The notes under the pieces: model-generated
Told to the model about the DNA's origin: nothing
The model's database searches: none
The model's input: the letters and a program-made list of their open reading frames with translations, nothing else
Shown here: positions 56,992 through 64,000 of the stretch, in pieces
How positions within the stretch are numbered: position 1 is the first letter of the stretch
Layout of the letters: every line of letters starts with the position of its first letter
Translations under genes and position numbers: made by a program
Source of the DNA: Gnetum montanum
Lineage: Eukaryota > Streptophyta > Gnetopsida > Gnetales > Gnetaceae
Length of the DNA: 64,000 bases
Reading direction: 5' to 3'
Assembly (NCBI GenBank): GCA_015680685.1
Contig: MNCI01029584.1
Coordinates: 452,377-516,376, forward strand

Positions 56992-59694
56992 ATAGCCCCA
57001 AAAAGAGAAGCACAAAGAGAACTCCCACAATTGGTAAGCAAAAGACCACAAGGTTATGGAAGAGGATAAGCGAGTGAGCAAAATCCACAAATGGAACAAG
57101 GGAGAGTAGGAAGCACAATCCTTCAACATTCATCAACAAACTCATACCATAGAGAAATCTACTCAGGTAGAAGCGAATGTTCCACAAGCACCTATCCAAG
57201 GACAACAACTTACACTGTCACCTGAATGCATTTAGGCTATTAAGGAAAAATCCATCATGTCGACAATAATTGTGAAACTGAACTTTGCTCAATTCTTGGA
57301 ATTTGATCTAGAAGCTATTAAGGCCAAACTTTAGTCATCTCCTTTGTGGCCTGCTCTAACAAATAATGGAGAATGATGTCTAGGAGAAACACCCTTGTTT
57401 TGGCAAAATCAAGAAGTTGATGCTATAGTCAAAATTGAAGGAATCTCAGTATCTTACTTAAGGTAATTGTAAAGGTATTGAATATGCCTAATCAAGGAGC
57501 AAAGGTGGCACAGATATCAACCAAATTTGACAAAGATGCCAAAAGCTATGGCTACAATGGATGTATGACAAGGAAGATAAAGAATACAACAAATTGACTA
57601 TAGAAGAAAAGATCTATTTCAAAATTGGCACTTATCACTTGTTTCCTACTAAAATATTAAACTGAATCTTTACATATTTAGCGATAGGAAGTGCAGTATT
57701 AATGGAAAAATTCAATGTAAAAATTGCTCACCTCTACTTCACAGAAATCCAAATGCGATTCAAAGAAAAAAAGGTAGGGAAGTTAACACTTTATTCCCTT
57801 ACGTTATCTAAAAGTTATGTAAATGGGCTAGTATCCAAGGATATACAAATGATGCATTGAGGAAAGCACAAAATGATTCCTATGTGAAAATGCTTAAGCT
57901 AGTACCTCCTAAAAAGGACCAATTAGAAGAAAAACTAAACACTAAGGAGACTACCCAACCCACATTATAATAGCAGTTGCAACCACAAGTTCCACCACCA
58001 CTACTATAAGATTACCGATCTTCAATGAGTCATTTCTAGTAAATTGTAGAAACTGTCAGTTGGGAAAGTAGAGAAGAGGCCAATTTATTCAAAGTAATTG
58101 ATGATGCAATTAGGGCAACCATTTCAACCAATCCCACTAGTGGACAGATATCGTTATAGTCAAGAGGAGAGGTCCAATGGTCACAATATATTTTTGGGAA
58201 CTTTGCATCATTCCAAGTGGTGCTTAAATTAGGAGAAGGAGGCACAATTGTGGTCATGCAGCACCATGATGCAGTAGGAGCCACAGAAGTGATCATAGCT
58301 CACATTAAATAATCATTTAATGTACCCATTATGTCACCAGTTGATATTTCTTGGAGACAAAGATGCTCAAATGCTAGTTGGTACCTCTATGACTCCTGTA
58401 GAACATGAAGATGTATTGGATAGACTATTGTTGACAGGACAAGTTATGACAAATCTATTTGATATTCCTAGTGATATCACTACAACATAGTTTGAATTGA
58501 TTTCCATCAAAGGAAAATTAATCATGGTTGAAACCAAGGTAGAACATGTTGAGAATAAGCTTCACATATTACAAGAAGAGCTTGTAGCCCTGGGAGCAAA
58601 AAGGAGAGATCCAACTCAGTTCATAGCACTAAATTAGATAGGATAATTCAAAATTGAGCAAATTAGTGTCATTCTTAAGAGTAACAAGGATATAGTAGAT
58701 GAAAAAGAAAAGGGAGCATTGAATGCTTTAGTAGCTGAAGCCCAATCATATGCCCATGCTAAAGCACTTGTTACCTTATAAGAAGAAAATAAACAACTCG
58801 CTATAGATAACATGAGGTTGACTACAGTAGAAAAGTAGAAGAACACTCTACATCAGTTGAGAGAGAAATTGATGAGCGTCAACTAAGATATGAGCCACCT
58901 TGCAAGAGAAAATAGAACCCTCTCTATGGAGGAGGTACAAGCTGTTAGATAGAAATCAACACATGGAAAAATGAGACCAAGAAACATGAAAGGGTCAAAG
59001 AACACTTCTGAGACCAAGTAAACATGTATAAATAGATAAATGAGAAAGAGATCCAGAAGGAAAAGGTCAAAATCAATTTTATTGCAGCATGAAATCTTGA
59101 TTGGCAATCCATCTTGGACAGCATGGCCTAGACATATCAAGTAGAAGTAAAAAATAAAGACTTGCAAATAGAAGACTTGAAAGAATAGATGATGTTAGAA
59201 AACCTCCATTATGCTAACCTAGTCATGTAAACAATAGGTAGGCCCAAAAATGGGCTAGAACAACAAGTAGCTACCACTTATGCTTTATATGAGAAAGTGT
59301 TTGTAGATAGAAAAGATGCTCTATAAAAAATTTAAGCAGTAAACTCAGAATTAGAAGTAGTTAAGGTTGGCTACTAGATCAAAAGGATGTAGCAATGAAT
59401 TTGGCTAGAAGATTAATGGACTATCATGAACTTAGAGAAAAGGGTAGAGATTTTGAATAAGAGTGACAACAATTTACGGTGTGGTATGTTAAAGCCAATA
59501 AGATGTTTTTGCAATTGCCATGTTCATGGAACATACCAAATCCATCAAACATTGATTCATTAGCATTGATGGTCCACAATACAAGAATGGAAGAAGAAAA
59601 GTTGTAGTCACTCTTGAAAAAATACTAATTCAAGAAGCCTAACGACAAGGCAAAGAAACCTATGGAAGAGCCACCTCCACCCAAAACAACATAA
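56992..59694 (+). pseudogene. Third ORF of element C
   Basis: Follows a splice acceptor (TTGATTGTAG ending at 56991). The start codon is ATA where D has ATG (IAPKREAQRELPQL against MAPKCG...). It contains the same conserved domain as D at about 57250-57830 (MSTIIVKLNFAQFLEF, GETPLFWQNQE, YFKIGTYHLFPTKIL), a Pro/Gln-rich linker near 57960-58010, and a long coiled-coil-like part (58500-58870: VETKVEHVENKLHILQEELV, EENKQLAIDNMRLTT). The tail ends in PMEEPPPPKTT. About 900 codons with very many stops. D lacks about 1.1 kb of the middle. Product and role unknown; position matches the extra ORF of Athila elements. Confidence 0.55.
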
Positions 59695-59885
59695 GGCTAC
59701 ACTCAGCCTTACTAGATTTTATTTTGCATTTTTTGTCAAAATTTTCATGCCGTGTATTCATTTTTGTAAACTTCAATGTGGCACTAGACTGTCATGTATA
59801 TAGAAGTCAATGTCATATAAATCTACCTCCCAATTTTGTAAGGAACTCCATCCTTATTTTGTTTTAACTCGAGAACAAGTTTTCA

Positions 59886-59901
59886 GTTAATTGTGGGCGT
59901 A
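59886..59901 (+). promoter_or_regulatory. 3' polypurine tract of element C
   Basis: GTTAATTGTGGGCGTA directly before the 3' LTR, a decayed version of TCATGGGGGTA. Confidence 0.7.
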
Positions 59902-60789
59902 TAAGAAATCCAAAATTTTTAAGTCAATGATATCATAGTTGTGATATCATATCTACAATGTCATAGATAGATATTCATATCTCACCACCATGTGTTATCG
60001 TATAAACGATATCGCGAGGTGCATACTAACCTATATAAGCAACGACTGGGGTGCACAAATCCACAAAAGATTTAATAGCCTAGTAACAAAACTCTTTTAG
60101 TTTGTTTTCTTGAATTTAGTACTTAACAGTGTGTGCTTGTAGTGTGATGTTTTGTAATTGAATGGAGTCTTTATTCGAGTGTGATATACTTGGACACATT
60201 GCATGACTGGCAATAAAAATCAAGATTACTCTACATCATTATAGCAATACTTAGTTTTATTTCTATTTTTAATTAGTTTACTATTTTACTATTTTCATAG
60301 TTAATGTTTACGATTACTTACAATTTACTTTTAATGTCATTAAGTAGAATCAGTATGACTAATCTCAAGCATGTAAGTGCAATTTCTTAGAAACCCAGTA
60401 GTACTATCACTTGGTACGTCTAGTAGTGTAGTACTTGGTAATCCTAGTAGTAGTTGCACAAAGTCCATGGTGTGACTAGAAGATCAGGACCAGCTCCTCA
60501 TCTCATAGGCTAGTTTAGATTTGTTTTACTGTCACGTAGATTTAGAAACCTTTACTTTCACTTCATGTTTACTAGGAGCTTCATGGCCAATACAACATTA
60601 ATATCATAGACCTCATCGTGAGTTAAACCATATGCACTAATTTTATTAGCTTATGTGAGAAGACAATGATTGCAAACGCTAACTAATAACTGGTATAATC
60701 ACATTGCCTTATTTGTGGAGTTTGACCTAGATTGTATGTGAAGGCTTGTATCTCATATGGTTGGGTGTTGGATACTCCACTACTCATCA
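59902..60789 (+). repeat. 3' LTR of element C
   Basis: Starts TAAGAAATCCAAAATTTTT (mutated TGATAAATCC), ends CACTACTCATCA. GATATC palindromes at about 59928-60013, TATA box CCTATATAAG at about 60030-60039. It contains the uninterrupted version of the site where D inserted in the 5' LTR. Confidence 0.87.
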
Positions 60790-60794
60790 TCCCC

Positions 60795-63700
60795 CTATCC
60801 CTTTTTCTATTTTATCCTAAAAAATCTAACTTCAAATTCAAAATGAATTTCCAAGAAGCATATAACTCCCAATCTATCTTAACAAACTAACAATTCCCAA
60901 TTCACATGAACTTATCATAACACCAAGAATACTAGATAAATAATTAAGGATGCAATTAGAAAAGTATAACTCATGTTTTAGTAAAAACAAAAATTGAAAT
61001 AACACTACTAAATACATAGAAGCAACACACATTATTGAACATTAATGATGAACACAAAAACATTCTCTAAAAGGATAAAACAAACAAACAAACAAGTCAA
61101 AAACAAAACATCAAATGGAAACACAAGAGAAAAGAGAAAGGAGTGCTAATGGTGAGCATGACCTCAATGTTGAACTAGATTAAATATAATTTATATCTAT
61201 GCCGGCTCAAAATTATATGGCCTTAAATAAAGATGTCAAGTTAGACATTGAAGCAGATATCGCCTTAAGGACAATTAACAAAAAATAAATGCCTGCATTG
61301 CACAAAATACCATTTTCTTTTCCCCAATTAATAAAAATTAAATAAGTGCAGGGCAAAAGACACCATCCCCTTTGTCCCATTTTCCATTTCAAACTTGTGC
61401 TTTTGGCTGAAAATTTTTCAATGCTGAACTACAAGCCATCAATTTAAAAAAAGTTTTGCCTAGACGTCAAGTTTGAAATAGAGGATAGGGATGAAATAGA
61501 GGATAGGGAGGTGGAGATGGTGTTTTCAGTATAAAATGGGAAAATGAAAATGCTGTTTTCTGCAATGCACTTATTAATTGCAACTAAACAAATATCTGGC
61601 TCTTTTTGCAGGTGAATGGTGGGAGAAAAAAAAACACGTGTAGCCAACCATACCCTATTTTGGTGAGAGAAGATAGGGATGATGACGAGGATAAAAATAA
61701 GGGCCAGGGTTTGTCCTTTTTGACCTAGGGTTTCTGCTTGTTGGAAACGGAGAATACAAAATCTCTTGGCCATCTGAAACTGCTACAAGTGCACCAAATG
61801 ATGGGTACAGCTCATTATTGTAGGCAAAATAGTTAGTTATATGCTTTATTTCTTTTGAATTCCATTGATCAATTGCCATGATCAGAATCTGTTTTTTTAG
61901 TGATATTGATCTACGTTTCTATCTACAGAGGTGCTGTTTCTGACAAACAACTTAGTAAAATTACTGCTTGTAATGACTGGTTTTTGCCCGATATATTTTC
62001 ACGAGAATCTACGCTCTCTAATTTTTTTAAAAAACAAATTTTTGGTTTAGTATTTACAGACATGGAAAATGTCAATGCTGTTTTAAAGGATGTTCAAAAA
62101 GCATTGTTCTTTGTTATCGGTAATCTGAGGGCAGAGATGTACTTGGGGTATTTAACAATATTTTATACCTGGTTACTCTAGTCCTTCCATGANAACTGCA
62201 CTGTAAAAAATTTCTCATAACAGTGACTTCTTAACCTAAGCATCTTCGTAAAACATTATATTATAAGTGAACACCCATGCAACTTCAGGATATTTAGAAC
62301 AAAGTTAATGAAGTTTTGAAGACGTATTGCAGGGGACGCATATTACCACTTATCACCATCACTGAGACAACTCTAATCCACTAACCTTCTTCAGAATCTG
62401 CGAAGGTATAAAAGTCAAAATTACTCCTTAGCAAACAAGGGAAAATATATAAGCTTCTAANCAAGTCAAAACCTGGGTTTGAGCTTGGGCACAGCCTCTC
62501 AAAGAGGTTGGGCTTTCCCTCATCTACCAACCCTCTAGGACTCCACTTGCAGAGACAAGCATTTGGCTTTGGCTGATGATTTTTTTTTCATAACTAATTC
62601 ATACATTCTTTAAAGCAAACCATCCATGGAAGTGTGATGTATTAGATTGTATACCCATGATTGTTACTGTTAAGCAGCACAGTAGAATGCCAAGCTATCA
62701 TGCAATAGCTGGGTAGAGTAACTCATTACCAATGGTTTAGGTTAAGATGTAATAAAAGTCAAATACAAAAATGGCTCATGTTGAAATGATTCTAATGAGA
62801 TGTAAACAATATTTACAATAGAAATGGTCTAAACTAAAGTTTGTTAGGAAATGTTTTCAGTATTAGTTTGATTATTTGGTTTGATTGCTAGCATTTTTAA
62901 AAGATGTTGGCAAGTCTTTGCCTCACAAGAAACCTTGCTCAATCAACAAGAAAGATAGGCAATTTATCCAAGCTCTTCCTAATCCTGTCTATCAACTCTA
63001 GATATGTATTTATTTACTTTCAGATGGTCCTGCAAAGTTTGGAAGATTAATATGACAACTTATCAGAGGATATTGTTGTCTGAATAAGTGCAAGATGGGA
63101 AATTCAAGATGGTAGATTTTTACAGATACCACAACTAATCAATATCTTTATTTTCTAATAGTGCAAACCTAAAAATTTAAGCTCTAGAAATAGTTAAGCG
63201 GTCATTAAGACTCAAGAGAAGTGTTTTGAAGACATGTTCCAGGAGATGGATCTTACCAGTTCAATGATATGCTGGATAACATGTCACAAGGGAAGATCAA
63301 TTTTCATCCTTACTACCATTTATTTATCAAGCCCTTGTATCATGGCTTTGAAAGTTTGGCATTAGTAGGACTCTTTTTAGCATTTTTATTCAAGATGTAA
63401 TTTTGTGAAGATGTAATCCTTCTAGATGTGATTTTGTAATTGTTAGACATCTTTCTCAAAATATGGGGTTTTATAAGGGGCCCTTAGGCTTGCAATTTTT
63501 TAAAAAAGAACTTGTTATTTCATATCTGTATTCAATATGTTTAAACAACACTACAATAAGATGCATTGAAAAAGTGATTTTATATTATCTCTCAATAAAA
63601 AGGATTTAAAATTTTTAATTACCCATACTTTCAAGAATATTTTTAATTGTGTTCAATTGATTTGAAACTCTTTTTAAATGTAACTATGTACAACCCCAGC

Positions 63701-64000
63701 AACATCTTGTGTAAATGCATACATGCTAACCATATAAAATTAATAAAGAAATTTTGCGCAAGGAATTTATACTTAGTTGACATGTTGAAAGAATAATATG
63801 TTTCTTTGGATGAAATGATGTTTTGCTAATTTCAGGGTTAATGTTGAGATTTTCTTTCCTTAATTTGTCTCTTTCTTTTATGTAGCTAAATTTCATAAAA
63901 AGAATAGGCTAATTTTGACTGTTGATGTTATTTTATTTTCTATTTTTTTAATTAAATTAAATTATTTTAGTATTTCACCATTATCAATAGTTAGTGGTTA
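60795..64000. other. Host DNA to the right of element C, no gene recognised
   Basis: AT-rich. Open frames at 61444-61879 (minus) and 61900-62181 (plus) show no recognisable motif. An AAACCCTAG (telo-box-like) motif sits near 61722-61732 on the minus strand next to a short ATG frame starting at 61879. Single Ns at 62193 and 62461. Sequence near 63800-63890 (TTTCAG, TATGTAG) could be intronic. Confidence 0.5.

Larger units (their letters stand above)
33570..60789 (+). mobile_element. Element C: large Athila-like Gypsy element with pol, interrupted by D and B
   Basis: LTRs: 5' in two pieces (33570-33690 and 41234-41981, split by D) and 3' at 59902-60789. Removing D and B leaves about 10.6 kb of internal DNA with gag, protease, RT, RNase H, a broken integrase, an internal polypurine tract, a U3-like internal promoter, a third ORF and the 3' polypurine tract. 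Primer-binding site TAGCGTCATTACTAAGGA at 41983-42000 is a decayed match to the tRNA-Asp complement. Target duplication TCCCT (33565-33569) / TCCCC (60790-60794). All genes are riddled with stops. Confidence 0.85.

Noticed and set aside
61444-61879. Minus-strand frames next to an AAACCCTAG motif, considered as the first exon of a gene
   Set aside because: No recognisable domain, AT-rich composition and no supporting exon nearby; left as a note in the host-DNA entry.
62460-62560. Possible tRNA gene because of a GGGTTTGAGC-type phrase
   Set aside because: No cloverleaf arms or anticodon stem could be drawn around it.

Overview
This window is nuclear DNA from a seed plant with a large, repeat-filled genome. 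A gymnosperm, probably a conifer, fits best: there is a TIR-type NB-LRR resistance gene with short introns, followed by nested Ty3/Gypsy retrotransposons. The species cannot be named from sequence alone. No bacterial-type genes, tRNA, rRNA or CRISPR were seen.

Layout. 1-5450: a resistance gene on the + strand (NB-ARC exon, a short linker exon, LRR exons, C-terminal exons). The TIR exon is not in the window and the C-terminal part shifts frame twice, so it is partial and possibly a pseudogene. 5451-6619: no recognised gene. 6620-30751: a decayed minus-strand Gypsy element (F), whose remnants enclose two nested minus-strand elements (A, 10312-17391; E, 17942-24685) and two single LTRs (H, 6795-7687; G, 26213-27096). 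30752-33564: AT-rich host DNA. 33570-60789: a large + strand Athila-like element (C), with element D (33691-41228) nested in its 5' LTR and element B (43678-50965) nested in its gag gene. 60795-64000: host DNA without a recognised gene.

Elements A-E are relatives. Their LTR ends are of the TGATGAG...CTCATCA type (decayed in C and E). The primer-binding site looks complementary to tRNA-Asp, the U3 carries repeated GATATC-centred palindromes, and the polypurine tract reads TCATGGGGGTA. A and E carry near 5-bp target duplications, B and D exact ones (AGGAA, ATAAG), and C a 4/5 match. Only C keeps a recognisable pol (protease, RT, RNase H, C-terminal tail of integrase). A and B stop after gag-protease, and D keeps gag plus a third ORF but no protease or RT. 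The set looks like one partly autonomous family with several deletion derivatives that would need proteins supplied in trans.

The most unusual shared architecture is: (i) a second polypurine tract at the end of gag/pol in all five elements; (ii) a second, U3-like promoter module with its own TATA box upstream of a third ORF in C and D, with a TATA-only trace in B; (iii) a conserved non-coding block between these two; and (iv) a short-spaced zinc knuckle (C-x2-C-x3-H-P-K-G-x-C) in Gag. Several assembly irregularities coincide with N positions (50079, 54418, 55581, 55925 and the 83-N run) and should be settled before biological conclusions are drawn from those spots.
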